DNA of 64,000 nucleotides from Clostridiales bacterium (GCA_022787165.1 JALFVL010000018.1:49566-113565), one strand, 5' to 3'. Counted from the stretch's first letter, positions 41,593 to 50,940 are shown. The notes: generated from the letters alone by a model not told the origin. A program made the numbers and translations.

Positions 41593-44562
41593 TTAAGTCA
41601 GCCTCTGTGCCTGGTATGGCTTGCCATCTTTATTGTAAGTCAGGTTGAATACCAGATCACTCAGCCATTTCTTGAAATCCTGATTATCTGTATACTGCTT
41701 GAACAGCTCCATATTGTCCGCCATGATCGAGAAGATGACCTTCTGAAGCACACGGTCGCTTTCTGTCCGGGCTTCCTGCTTATCGCTGTTGCGCATGGCG
41801 TTTTGATACTGTTCATCCCGGCTGACCATCGCCGGTATTTCGAGAATCTGTCTGCGCACGTTGTCTGCGTCGTTCCAGTCGATGTTGCCAAACATATCAT
41901 TGAAATCCGAGAGAATAGCAGAGAGCACGTCCATCTCCGGCTCCTGTTTTCCTTTGGCTGCGCTCGTCGGCACAGGCCCAACCTCGGCATCCTCATCCGG
42001 AAGAATCAGCGAGATGGTTTCCTTTTTCTCGATGCGGTAGCTGTCCAGATCGATGGCTTCCAGGATTCCCTGGGACAGATCATCCTCCTGCGGAGAGGGC
42101 AGCTTGGGAATCAGCATGTTCAGGAAGATCGACAGCTTCTCCCACTCCGGGTTTCCATAGGGCAGAATGGCGCTCAGGAAGCCGTAGGTGCGCACAAAGC
42201 CCTTTGCCGCACTCTTGAACTTGATCTGTCCATCTGTGTCGAGCTGTTTGTACACGGATGCGCAGGCATCCAGCGTGGGGTCAAGCTGATCGCGGTCTGC
42301 GCCGTCCAGATAACGGTTGACCAGCTGCTCGACGTGCTCATCGCTGAACACCTGATAGCTCTCCATCTCGGCAATCAGGTCATACAGCTTGTTGGGGTCG
42401 GTTTCGCCGGACAGCAGCGTGGTCTTGTAGTAACGGGAAAAGGAATCGATAATGTCGTTCGGATCGTTGAAGAAGTCCAGCACGAAGGTGTCGTACTTTT
42501 TCGGGCAGGCGCGGTTCAGGCGACTGAGGGTTTGCACCGCCTTGATGTCGTAGAGCTGCTTGTCCACATACATTGTGTGCAGCAGCGGTTCGTCATACCC
42601 GGTCTGGAACATATCCGCCACGATCAGGAAACGGTACGGGTCCTTTTTGAATGTCTTGGGAATGGCGGCGTCCGGGAAACCGTTCAGCCCGGCGGAGGTT
42701 ACGGCAGGCGCATCCTTATCCAGCTGCTTCTCGCCGGAAAAGACGATGATGGCCTTGTATGGGCTGCGCCGGTTGGCCAGGCACTTGTTCACAGCGTGAT
42801 AGTATTCAATGCAGCGCTCAATGCTGCTGGTGATGATCATGGCGCGGGCCTGACCGCCGATCTTGCCCTTGGCGATGACCTGATCGTGGAAGTGGCTGAC
42901 CATCATGTCGGCCTTTTGCGCGATGGTGAACGTCTGATTCTCGACGAAGGCACGGAGCTTTTTCTGCGCCTTCTTCTTGTCGAACATCGGGTCATCCTCC
43001 ACCGTTTTCTTCAGCCGGTAGTAGCTGTCGATGGGCGTATAGTATTTCAGCACGTCCAAAATGAAGCCCTCCTGAATGGCCTGCTTCATGGTATACACGT
43101 GGAAGGGACGGTGCTTGATGACACCGGCATCCTCATACGCCGTGCCGAAGGTCTCCAGCGTCTTGTTTTTCGGCGTGGCGGTGAAGGCGAAGTAGCTGGC
43201 ATTGGTCAACAGCTTCTTGCCCTCACACATGGCGTTGATCTTATCCTCGTTGTCCATATCCGGGTCGGACATGATGGCGGACAGCGTCATGTTCATCTTG
43301 CCTGCTGTCTTTCCGTTCTGGCTGGAATGGGCCTCGTCGATGATGATGGCAAAATGCCGATCCTTGTGATCCTCATCAATTTCGGGGAGGACATACGGGA
43401 ATTTCTCGATGGTCGTGATGATAATGCGCCGCCCGTCCTCGATGGCCTTGCGCAGATCGCCGGAGTGCTCCGCCCACGCGACGATATTGCGCGTCTGCGC
43501 AAACTGCCGGATGGTGTCGCGGATTTGCTTATCCAGCACCACGCGATCAGTGACCACGATGACGGAATCCACCAGCAGATTGCCCTGCGCGTCCTCCAGC
43601 CCGGTCAGCTGATGTGCCAGCCATGCAATGGAATTGGACTTGCCGCTGCCCGCGCTGTGCTGGATGAGATAGCGCTTGCCGACGCCGTTCTTCTTCACAT
43701 CCGCCAGCAGGCTTTCCACCGCTTTCAGCTGATGATAGCGCGGGAAGATTTGCTTATACCGGGTTTTGCCGGTTTCCTCGTCCTTTTCCTCGACCAGCGT
43801 GGCGTAGTTCCCGATGATGCGCGAGAGCATGTCCTTGGTCAGAATCTGCTTCCACAGGTAATCCGTCATCAGGCCGTCCGGGTTGGGCGGGTTGCCTGCG
43901 CCGTCCTTGTAGCCCTTGTTGAAGGGCAGAAACCAGCTCTCCTTGCCCTGCAAACGGGTGCAGAATTTGACCTGCGCGTCGTCCACCGCAAAGTGAACCA
44001 TGCAGCGGGTGAATTGGAACAGCAACTCCTTGGGGCTGCGGTCATGCTGGTACTGATAGACCGCGTCGTCCACGTTCTGCTTGGTCAGCTGGTTTTTCAG
44101 CTCAAAGGTGATGACCGGCAGGCCGTTGATGAAGATGCACAGATCCAGCGACAGCTTGGTGGCGTCGGGCGAGAAATGGAGCTGGCGCGTGACGCTGAAG
44201 ATGTTCTTCGCATACAGCGCTGCCGCGGCGGGGTTGTTCACGCTGGGCGTCATATAGAACATGACGAGGCTGGCGGGATAGGCCTTGATGCCCCTGCGCA
44301 GCACATCCACAATGCCGCGCTTGGTGATCTCATCGCGCACGCGGGCGAGGAACTGCGCCGTCTTCTGCGGGCTGGTTTCCAGCTGGAGCTTTTTCACCGC
44401 GTCCGGCTGGGTGTCCTTCAGGAAGCGGAACAGACGCACCGTGTCCACAGCGTATTCCACGTTGTAGTCGTGGCTGTGGCCCTGCTCATAGCCGTTGTGC
44501 TCGACGAGCCACTTGACGATCAGGGATTCAAGGCCGGATTCGCTGGTGTTGGTGAAAGGCAT
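41593..44562 (-). CDS. hsdR: type I restriction enzyme, R subunit
   Basis: The 989-residue subunit has the N-terminal PD-(D/E)xK nuclease with the E-x-K in PVITFELKNQL (about residue 160), and SF2 translocase motifs: Walker A HSAGSGKSNSI (about 307), IIIDEAHSSQ (DEAH box, about 425), FTATPKNK and QTGYDEPLLHTMYVDK. The C-terminal helical domain binds the methylase core. It cuts unmodified DNA at a distance after ATP-driven translocation. Coupled to the DUF2971 gene by a 3-base gap. Length is normal. Confidence 0.96.
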   Translation of the reverse strand: MPFTNTSESGLESLIVKWLVEHNGYEQGHSHDYNVEYAVDTVRLFRFLKDTQPDAVKKLQLETSPQKTAQFLARVRDEITKRGIVDVLRRGIKAYPASLVMFYMTPSVNNPAAAALYAKNIFSVTRQLHFSPDATKLSLDLCIFINGLPVITFELKNQLTKQNVDDAVYQYQHDRSPKELLFQFTRCMVHFAVDDAQVKFCTRLQGKESWFLPFNKGYKDGAGNPPNPDGLMTDYLWKQILTKDMLSRIIGNYATLVEEKDEETGKTRYKQIFPRYHQLKAVESLLADVKKNGVGKRYLIQHSAGSGKSNSIAWLAHQLTGLEDAQGNLLVDSVIVVTDRVVLDKQIRDTIRQFAQTRNIVAWAEHSGDLRKAIEDGRRIIITTIEKFPYVLPEIDEDHKDRHFAIIIDEAHSSQNGKTAGKMNMTLSAIMSDPDMDNEDKINAMCEGKKLLTNASYFAFTATPKNKTLETFGTAYEDAGVIKHRPFHVYTMKQAIQEGFILDVLKYYTPIDSYYRLKKTVEDDPMFDKKKAQKKLRAFVENQTFTIAQKADMMVSHFHDQVIAKGKIGGQARAMIITSSIERCIEYYHAVNKCLANRRSPYKAIIVFSGEKQLDKDAPAVTSAGLNGFPDAAIPKTFKKDPYRFLIVADMFQTGYDEPLLHTMYVDKQLYDIKAVQTLSRLNRACPKKYDTFVLDFFNDPNDIIDSFSRYYKTTLLSGETDPNKLYDLIAEMESYQVFSDEHVEQLVNRYLDGADRDQLDPTLDACASVYKQLDTDGQIKFKSAAKGFVRTYGFLSAILPYGNPEWEKLSIFLNMLIPKLPSPQEDDLSQGILEAIDLDSYRIEKKETISLILPDEDAEVGPVPTSAAKGKQEPEMDVLSAILSDFNDMFGNIDWNDADNVRRQILEIPAMVSRDEQYQNAMRNSDKQEARTESDRVLQKVIFSIMADNMELFKQYTDNQDFKKWLSDLVFNLTYNKDGKPYQAQRLT

Positions 44563-44565
44563 CTT

Positions 44566-45567
44566 CTAATCCTCCGCAATGCGTTCTTTATCCAATAGGT
44601 TTTTCTCGTTGATGTACGCTTGGTATATCTCTGGTATACCGGCAATCTTCGCTGCCGAGATAATCAAACGCTTATGATGCTCTGGCGTCCGCAAACCAAT
44701 AATAACGCTCTTCGGCTTGAGTTTAATGCGTGGTCGATTGGCATAGGGCGTTGGCAGAAGCATTCGCCATTCCCGATCATAACAATGACATTCCTTTTTA
44801 ACGAGTGATATACGTTCTTTTTGCCATGCAGCACTTACCATGAGGGCTTTTTGAAGAAGTTCTGGTAGGGTAGGAAGAAACCTTGTGAGTTTTTCTCGAA
44901 TAAGCAGGCTCATTGCATATTGTGTGCCATTGTACATTTCGTTCGTATAGTATACCGGAAAAATCCATGGCGGATTGGTGTTGACGCCACACTTTGCACA
45001 TTTTTCTTCTTTTCCGCATAACCAGGTGGAGGGCGCATGAAAGTCGTATACTTGAACGAACCCCTTATGCTGTTCGGCATACTTGAGCCATATCGCTTCG
45101 TTCATTGGATCTTCGCAAAAGCAGATGGAGCATATCTGCTCTCGAATAAGATTTCGAACTTCATTCAGCGACAGTTTCAGAAAACCCATATCAAGTTCTG
45201 TGGTTTCCATGCTTTGAAGAGCTTTCTCAAGATACGCCTCAAACCCCAGAGCTTTCAATAATTCTATAAACTTCTTTTTATCGCCATGATCGAACTCATG
45301 CCGTAACGCGAGGTAACCATCTTGCAGCGCCTGCATATCTATCCTGAAATAGCTGTCAAAAGGGTCATCGTAATAGGTGGCTGTGGAGAAAAACTGCTCA
45401 TTGTTCTGTAATTGCAATAACGAGTTTTCATTGACTGCGCGAAAACGGCACAATTCATCCGGCCACGGCGTAGCGTTTTTCAGCCTGAACAGGTTTTCGT
45501 CGTCGTATGCGTCAAGTGAGCACAATACATCCCAAAAGGCTTTTCTTCCCGCAGCATCCATTCTCAA
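44566..45567 (-). CDS. DUF2971 family protein embedded in the hsd operon
   Basis: The 333-residue protein matches the DUF2971 layout: LCRFRAVNENSLLQLQNNEQ near the start, YYDDPFDSYFR (the conserved DP-D), ICFCEDPMNEAIWLKYAEQH (C-F-x-E..N..W..YA), KGFVQVYDF and a C-terminal REWRMLLP. Function is unknown; members are found near defence genes and effectors. The start overlaps the hsdS stop by 4 bases and its stop is 3 bases before hsdR, so it is translated as part of the restriction operon. It is AT-richer than the hsd genes around it, so it may have been inserted into the operon. Confidence 0.78.
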   Translation of the reverse strand: MRMDAAGRKAFWDVLCSLDAYDDENLFRLKNATPWPDELCRFRAVNENSLLQLQNNEQFFSTATYYDDPFDSYFRIDMQALQDGYLALRHEFDHGDKKKFIELLKALGFEAYLEKALQSMETTELDMGFLKLSLNEVRNLIREQICSICFCEDPMNEAIWLKYAEQHKGFVQVYDFHAPSTWLCGKEEKCAKCGVNTNPPWIFPVYYTNEMYNGTQYAMSLLIREKLTRFLPTLPELLQKALMVSAAWQKERISLVKKECHCYDREWRMLLPTPYANRPRIKLKPKSVIIGLRTPEHHKRLIISAAKIAGIPEIYQAYINEKNLLDKERIAED

Positions 45568-46919
45568 TCCGCCTCCTTACTTTCATCCAATACTTCTGCG
45601 TTGTTTTCGTCAGATTCGATGGCTTCAGCGACGTACTCGTACTCCGGCACCTCAATCCCCCGCACATCCGCCTGCCCGGTGACGACATCGGAGATCAGGC
45701 GGGTGCGCAACTCTGTTATCTGCTCAATCTGCTTTTCAAGATTATCAATCGCTACATCGTATTTGGGAACTTCTTGATTCAGATATTCAGCAATCTCACG
45801 CTGTTCGTCCATTGGAATGTTGAACAAGCCAACTTTGACGAAATTGGAAAAGCGTAAATCCTGACCATCACGAATAAAGTCAGATGTTTTCTGCAAAGCG
45901 GCAATATAAGCAGCGGATTTGAAAAACCATTTATAGAAGTCAGGGAATATATCCCGTTGAGACCTCAAAACTACATAATGCCATGTCACACATCCGGGTT
46001 TAGAACACATTTCTAACCCGCCTTGAAAACTACGCAGGCTTATGATAAAGTCATTGGGTTCCGTGTGTAACCACTTATCAAGATTATCATTCGCCAATAC
46101 AATACGACGTCCTTCAAGACGCATGTATTCGGATTGTTCAATCAATCCATACTTCTGCGTTGCTGCAAGCATAGAATCATCCTGTCGGCGAAGCTCTGTT
46201 ACGTTTCTAAAAAGGGCTTTTGCGGGGACAGGCTTCCAGTTTGCAGGGGCATAAGGCAGCCAATTATAACCGGTGTATGCAAGTTGTGTGTCACTATGGA
46301 TTCCAGTCGTAACAGCCTGATTGATTTTTGCGGTTCTATGCTCCTTTAACAGAGCAATCTGCTTCCTCTTCGCCGCAATGAGCCGATTGATTTTCGACAC
46401 CTGCCAGTCGAGGTATCGCACAATCTGGTCTTGCTCCTCGCGGGGAGGGACGGGAAGAAAATGATTGCGCAACTTCTCATAGTCAATATTCTGACCTTCA
46501 CGGATACCTGTAACGCAGAGCGTCAGCAGTCCAATAAAGAGCTTGCTTTTTGCCAAATAGCGGAAATATCCTGCTGTGATAGGTTCATGCGGTGTGAGAA
46601 CCGTATATGCAGGACTAATGATGCCCTGATAATAGGCGTATTCCAATCCGCCCTGAAAGGAGCGAAGACTTATGACAAAATCACCAACTCTGACGAGTTT
46701 TAGCAAGTGCAAGTCTTTTTGTGCTTCAACGGTTCGGTTCCCATAAACATTCTTTGGAACAACACCCATGTTTTGGGATGCTACCAGTAACGGCTCATCT
46801 GGATATCCCTTTTCAGAACGCTCATGAAACAGATATTTCATTTTATGCGTTTCCCAATGTGCGGGAATCTCATCCACCCATATATCCAGAAAGCTATCAT
46901 AAGCTTCATACCGCTTCAT
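45564..46919 (-). CDS. hsdS: type I restriction enzyme, specificity subunit
   Basis: The 451-residue subunit has two target-recognition domains (about 15-150 and 225-370). Each is followed by a conserved helical spacer: PVPPREEQDQIVRYLDWQVSKI with EHRTAKINQAVTTG, and IPMDEQREIAEYLNQEVPK with ELRTRLISDVVTGQ. Both recognition domains carry VISLRSFQGGLE or IISLRSFQGGLE, an internal repeat that fits a bipartite site with similar halves. The start overlaps hsdM by 4 bases. The recognised DNA sequence cannot be read from this. Confidence 0.95.
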   Translation of the reverse strand: MKRYEAYDSFLDIWVDEIPAHWETHKMKYLFHERSEKGYPDEPLLVASQNMGVVPKNVYGNRTVEAQKDLHLLKLVRVGDFVISLRSFQGGLEYAYYQGIISPAYTVLTPHEPITAGYFRYLAKSKLFIGLLTLCVTGIREGQNIDYEKLRNHFLPVPPREEQDQIVRYLDWQVSKINRLIAAKRKQIALLKEHRTAKINQAVTTGIHSDTQLAYTGYNWLPYAPANWKPVPAKALFRNVTELRRQDDSMLAATQKYGLIEQSEYMRLEGRRIVLANDNLDKWLHTEPNDFIISLRSFQGGLEMCSKPGCVTWHYVVLRSQRDIFPDFYKWFFKSAAYIAALQKTSDFIRDGQDLRFSNFVKVGLFNIPMDEQREIAEYLNQEVPKYDVAIDNLEKQIEQITELRTRLISDVVTGQADVRGIEVPEYEYVAEAIESDENNAEVLDESKEAD

Positions 46920-48733
46920 CCCTGAATCCCTCCAAGAATCTCCGCCAGCATGCCGTCCGTTTCCTTTTCCAGCGCATTCAAATCGGCCACAATGTCCTCC
47001 ATCGGGCGCAGCTGCACCGGCTTGTAGAAATACTTGGTGAAGCTCAGCTCATAGCCGATCTTCGTCGCCTTAGGGTCGATGAACGCACCGGGGGCATAGG
47101 GGCGCACCTCGGCGTCCATAAAGGCCTCGATGCCGCCCTCGTAGCGGAACGGGATGATCTCCGTGTCGCTCTTGCTCTTGTCCGGCTGGATACGGCCCTT
47201 TTTGTCACGGACGGGGTTGCCCTGCTCATCCAGCAGAGGCTGCTGCACGGATACCTTCCAATAGCCAAACTCGCTGTTCGGGAAAATCCTGCTGACCTCG
47301 CTTTCCTCAAACGCCATGAAGATGCGCACGATTTCCTGGCGCTGCGCCGGGGAAAGCTCGCAGTTCTTTTCGCCCATGTTCTTGCGCAGGGGCGTCTTGA
47401 TGGCGGTCGCGTCGATGAGCTGAATCTTTCCCTTGCGGCGCTCCTCCTTGCGGTTGGACAGCACCCAGATGAACGTGCCGATGCCCGTGTTGTAGAACAT
47501 CTTTTCCGGCAGCGCGATGATGGCCTCCACCAGGTCGTTTTCGATCATATAGCGGCGGGCGTTGCTCTCGCCGCTGCCCGCATCGCCCGTGAACAGGCTG
47601 GAGCCGTTATGCACCTCGACAATACGGCTGCCCAGAGGTGTATCCTGCTTCATTTTGCTGATGTTGTTGAGCAGGAACAGTAGTTGCCCATCGGAGGATC
47701 GGGGAATCATCGGAAGCGGCTCGCCATCAGCGGTGGCAGTGTTGAAGCGGGTATCGAGGATTTCCTTTTTCTTGCCAGAGGCCATCTTGTCCGCATCGGT
47801 CTTCCAACTCTTGCCATAGGGAGGGTTTGCCAGCATGAAGTCGAACGAACGGGCTGCATGCTGATCGCTGGACAGCGTGGAGCCGTAGGCGATGTGCATG
47901 GCCTCCTCGCCGTCGCCCTTGAGCATCATATCCGCCTTGGCGATAGCGTAAGTTTCGGGCTGAATTTCCTGCCCGAACAGGTGGATGGACACCTTCTTGC
48001 CGTTCTCCGCGGCGATTTTGTTCAGGCGATCCTGCGCAACGGTCAACATACCACCCGTGCCGCATGCACCGTCATAACAGGAGTAGGTGGCGTCCTTGAT
48101 CTGATCCGCGATGGGCGCAAACACAAGATCAGCCATCAGCTCCACGACATCGCGGGGTGTCCAGTGCTCACCGGCTTCCTCATTGTTGGCTTCGTTGAAG
48201 CGGCGCACAAGCTCCTCGAAGATGGTGCCCATGGCATGGTTGTCCAGGCCGGGAAGGTTGCCGCACGGCTTCGGGCTGAGATTGATGTCCTTGCTAATGA
48301 ACTTCTGGATGACCGCGCCGAGGATGTCGGCTTCGATCATGGTGTCAATCTGATTGCGGAACTTGAACTTCTCCAGAATCTCCTGCACGTTGGGCGAGAA
48401 GCCGGCGAGATATGCTTCAAAATCCGCCTTGAGCTTCTGCGGGGTTGGGCGGCTGGTCAGGTTGCGCAGGCAGAAGGGCGAAGCGTTGCAGAAGGCCTGC
48501 CCGGCTGTATTGCACAGCGCGCCCCACTGGTTGGTGATGCCTGCACTATCAAGCGTCTTCTTCATCGCAAGCACCTGCGGCTTGGTGTCTTCAAGCACAG
48601 CGTCCAGACGGCGGATAACCGTCATCGGCAGAATTACATCGCGGTACTTGCCGCGCACATACACATCCCGCAGGCAATCATCGGCGATGCCCCAGATGAA
48701 GTTCACAATGGTGTTGAGCATACGAGCGTCCAT
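46916..48733 (-). CDS. hsdM: type I restriction enzyme, methylase subunit
   Basis: The 605-residue N6-adenine methyltransferase has the S-adenosylmethionine motif YDGACGTGGML (about residue 215) and the catalytic NPPYGKSW (about residue 302). The N-terminal helical domain (FIWGIADDCLRDVYVRGKYR) and HWTPRDVVELM are typical of HsdM. First enzyme gene of the operon, 30 bases after the XRE regulator. With HsdS it modifies host DNA at the same sites. Confidence 0.96.
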   Translation of the reverse strand: MDARMLNTIVNFIWGIADDCLRDVYVRGKYRDVILPMTVIRRLDAVLEDTKPQVLAMKKTLDSAGITNQWGALCNTAGQAFCNASPFCLRNLTSRPTPQKLKADFEAYLAGFSPNVQEILEKFKFRNQIDTMIEADILGAVIQKFISKDINLSPKPCGNLPGLDNHAMGTIFEELVRRFNEANNEEAGEHWTPRDVVELMADLVFAPIADQIKDATYSCYDGACGTGGMLTVAQDRLNKIAAENGKKVSIHLFGQEIQPETYAIAKADMMLKGDGEEAMHIAYGSTLSSDQHAARSFDFMLANPPYGKSWKTDADKMASGKKKEILDTRFNTATADGEPLPMIPRSSDGQLLFLLNNISKMKQDTPLGSRIVEVHNGSSLFTGDAGSGESNARRYMIENDLVEAIIALPEKMFYNTGIGTFIWVLSNRKEERRKGKIQLIDATAIKTPLRKNMGEKNCELSPAQRQEIVRIFMAFEESEVSRIFPNSEFGYWKVSVQQPLLDEQGNPVRDKKGRIQPDKSKSDTEIIPFRYEGGIEAFMDAEVRPYAPGAFIDPKATKIGYELSFTKYFYKPVQLRPMEDIVADLNALEKETDGMLAEILGGIQG

Positions 48734-48763
48734 CGGTTTGGCCTCCTGAATCTCTGTTGTGCG

Positions 48764-48973
48764 TTAATTCTCGTCATCGACAAATTCCATGATGTCTCCG
48801 ATGTTGCAGTCGAGGGCTCTGCAAATCCTGGCAAGCACTGTCGTGGTGACGGCTTCACCTTTGCCCATCTTGGTGATGACGCCGGAGCTGATGCCTGCGG
48901 CGAGTTGCAGATCTTTCTTGCGCATCCCTTTGTCGATGAGCAGCTTCCAGAGCTTGTTGTAGCTTGTTGCCAT
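48764..48973 (-). CDS. XRE/Cro-type regulator of the restriction operon
   Basis: The 69-residue protein is a single helix-turn-helix domain (LWKLLIDKGMRKKDLQLAAG, then SSGVITKMGKGEAVTTTVLARIC). ATG 48973 has AAGGTG 7 bases ahead; a TTG three bases upstream is less likely. As leader gene of an hsd operon it probably acts like a controller protein that delays or limits restriction. Its promoter is well formed. Operator repeats are not obvious. Confidence 0.85.
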   Translation of the reverse strand: MATSYNKLWKLLIDKGMRKKDLQLAAGISSGVITKMGKGEAVTTTVLARICRALDCNIGDIMEFVDDEN

Positions 48974-49011
48974 CAAGGTTCACCTTCCTACTGTCAAGCG
49001 GTATCACCATC

Positions 49012-49040
49012 ATTATACGATATATGTTGCATCTTTGCAA
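49012..49040 (-). promoter_or_regulatory. promoter of the XRE-hsd operon
   Basis: On the minus strand TTGCAA (49035-49040) and TATAAT (49012-49017) are 17 bases apart. Confidence 0.75.
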
Positions 49041-49122
49041 TCGACAGACATACGAAAAGAAGAATTACTCTTGCTTTTATGTGAATGAAGCGATGCATAG
49101 AGATGGCGAGCAAAGGCAGAAA

Positions 49123-49155
49123 TAAAAAACGCGAAACAGTATGAACTGCTCGCGT
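49123..49155 (-). terminator. terminator of rlmD
   Basis: On the minus strand ACGCGAGCAGT and ACTGTTTCGCGT pair around a short loop with one unpaired base and run into TTTTTT. It limits how far the mobile element can extend to the right. Confidence 0.65.
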
Positions 49156-49218
49156 CTTTCCATGATGAGAGTTTTGAATATAGTCTTTCTGACATGTGCT
49201 GCCCTGTGCCATGACTTG

Positions 49219-50853
49219 TCACGCAATCATCCCAAAGAACCTCAGCGCATCTTCAATCGCCTTTTCCTTATCCGGCGGGCAGATCAGCATCTTTGCGCTC
49301 TCGGACTTCGCCTTGTTGTAGCACTCGCGCTCTATGATGCCGTATTTCCGCTTCACCTGCGCGATGTACAGCGGCGTGACGTTCAAACCGGTCTGCTCCT
49401 TGACGCGCGCCTGAATCTCGCCGTAGGTCGCCTTGCTCTCAGCCTTGGTGACGGCCAGCTCGTCCGCGTCGATGCCGACCTTGACGATATCATCCGGCTT
49501 TTGTTGGACCAATGACATAACAGTTTCCACCGCCCCCGTCCAGCAGAACATGTCGACGCACTGCACGGCCTGCGCCGTATAGCCGCCCTCGCAGAAGATT
49601 TTCGCGTCGCGTGCGAGCGTCGGTGCGCCGCAGGAGACGTAGACCACGCGCTTCGGCCTGGCGGCGAGAATGGCGTCCAGAACGGCGCGCTCGCAGCCCT
49701 TGCGCGGCGGGTCGATGACGATCACGTCCGGCGCAAGGCCCTCCGCGACGAGGCGGGGCAGGAGCTCCTCCGTTGCGCCGACGAGGAATTCCGCGTTCGT
49801 GATGCCGTTGCGCGCCGCGTTTTCGCGCGCGTTGTCGATGGCCTGCGGCACGATCTCAATGCCGATGACGCGCTTCGCCTTCTGTGCAAGGAGCAGAGAG
49901 ATCGTCCCCGCGCCGCAGTAGGCATCCACGACGGTCTCGCTGCCGGTCAGCTGCGCATATTCAAGCGCCAGGCCGTAAAGCCTCTCCGTCTGCGCCGGGT
50001 TGACCTGAAAAAACGACAGCGGAGAGACGGAGAAGCGCAGGCCGCCGAGCGTGTCCTCCATCACGGGCTTGCCCCAGAGCGTGTGCAGCTCGTCGCCGAG
50101 GATCACGTTCGTGCGGCGTCGGTTGACGCTCAGACAGACGCTCTCAAGCCCGGGCACGGCCTCGCGCAGCAGGCGGATGAGCAGCTCCGGCTGAGGAATG
50201 TGTGTGTCCGTGACGACGGGCACGACCATCAGGCCGCCAGCGGTTGTCGAGCGGGTCATGATGTGGCGGACGAGTCCACGGCCCGTCGTCTCGTCATAGG
50301 CGGAAGCGCCGGCTTGGCGCATCCACTGGAGCACGGCCTGCACGGCGCAGGCGGAATCCTCACCCTGAATCAGGCAGCCGCCCTCCGGCAGCGGCACGAG
50401 GTCGTGGCTGCGCGGGGCGAAGAAGCCGCAGGCGGGGCCGCCCTTGCCCTGCGCGACGGGATATGCGCCCTTGTTGCGGTAGGCGAAGGGATGCGCCATG
50501 CCCAGCACGGGCGGCACCTCAATGGAAAGCCCGCCGACGCGCTCAAGCAGCGCCTGCACCTGCTCGCGCTTGAAGCGCAGCGAGGCCTCATAGCTCATGT
50601 GCTGGCAGGAGCAGCCGCCGCAGCGTTTGTAGATGGGGCAGGGGGGATCCCGGCGGTCGGGGCTTGTCTTGATCAGGCGCTCGACGCGCCCGAAGGCATA
50701 GCGCTTCTCGGGCTTGACGATGCGCACCAGCGCGCGCTCGCCAGGCAGCATTCCCGGCACGAACACGGCCATGCCCTCGTGGCGGCAGACGCCCTGTGCG
50801 TCCTGCCCGAAGGCATCGCAGGTCATCTCGAAGACGTCGTTCTTGCGCAGCAT
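49219..50853 (-). CDS. rlmD: 23S rRNA uracil C5-methyltransferase (RlmD/TrmA family) with C-terminal extension
   Basis: The 544-residue protein has a TRAM domain (about 1-60), an iron-sulfur cysteine set (C72, C78, C81 in CPIYKRCGGCSCQHM), and a SAM methyltransferase domain (VVDAYCGAGTISLLLA, IVIDPPRKGCE). The catalytic Cys is in VVYVSCGAPTLARD. It methylates U1939 of 23S rRNA or a related uracil. About 85 residues after VMSLVQQ form an extra domain (LAVTKAESKATYGEI..., YIAQVKRKYGIIERE), common in Clostridia as far as I recall. AAGGAGAG precedes the ATG. Confidence 0.92.
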   Translation of the reverse strand: MLRKNDVFEMTCDAFGQDAQGVCRHEGMAVFVPGMLPGERALVRIVKPEKRYAFGRVERLIKTSPDRRDPPCPIYKRCGGCSCQHMSYEASLRFKREQVQALLERVGGLSIEVPPVLGMAHPFAYRNKGAYPVAQGKGGPACGFFAPRSHDLVPLPEGGCLIQGEDSACAVQAVLQWMRQAGASAYDETTGRGLVRHIMTRSTTAGGLMVVPVVTDTHIPQPELLIRLLREAVPGLESVCLSVNRRRTNVILGDELHTLWGKPVMEDTLGGLRFSVSPLSFFQVNPAQTERLYGLALEYAQLTGSETVVDAYCGAGTISLLLAQKAKRVIGIEIVPQAIDNARENAARNGITNAEFLVGATEELLPRLVAEGLAPDVIVIDPPRKGCERAVLDAILAARPKRVVYVSCGAPTLARDAKIFCEGGYTAQAVQCVDMFCWTGAVETVMSLVQQKPDDIVKVGIDADELAVTKAESKATYGEIQARVKEQTGLNVTPLYIAQVKRKYGIIERECYNKAKSESAKMLICPPDKEKAIEDALRFFGMIA

Positions 50854-50885
50854 AGGCTCTCCTTTTCGGACGTGGGTGGAATCAG

Positions 50886-50919
50886 AGAAAAAGAGGGATA
50901 TTCGTCAAACGAATATCCC
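50886..50919 (-). terminator. terminator after the second phosphofructokinase gene
   Basis: On the minus strand GGGATATTCG-TTTGA-CGAATATCCC is a perfect 10-base stem followed by TCTTTTTCTC. It lies in the 87-base gap before rlmD. Confidence 0.85.
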
Positions 50920-50940
50920 CGGATGGTCTTGCGCAAAGGG

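Larger units (their letters stand above)
28165..49122. mobile_element. Tn4451-like integrative mobilizable element with defence cargo
   Basis: Bounds are limits, not mapped ends. The left end lies between the trkH terminator and the recombinase stop (28165-28340), the right end between the XRE promoter and the rlmD terminator (49041-49122). Content in order: large serine recombinase, RhuM, TnpV, a small protein, SF3-type helicase, CHC2 primase, Mob/Pre relaxase with oriT candidate, ParR-like, ParM-like, repeats, then HEPN, DUF262, type I restriction genes and an XRE regulator. The recombinase-TnpV-Mob set is the Tn4451/Tn4453 plan of clostridia. The cargo end is visibly richer in AT than the host. 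No attachment repeats could be identified. Confidence 0.8.

Noticed and set aside
41542..44598. A 1018-residue open frame on the plus strand opposite hsdR, and similar long antisense frames at 60701-62713, 14343-15911 and 16640-18208
   Set aside because: They mirror clear genes codon for codon, lack ribosome sites and family motifs, and are rich in Arg/Ala/His or Leu/Gly/Val as expected of GC-rich shadow frames.
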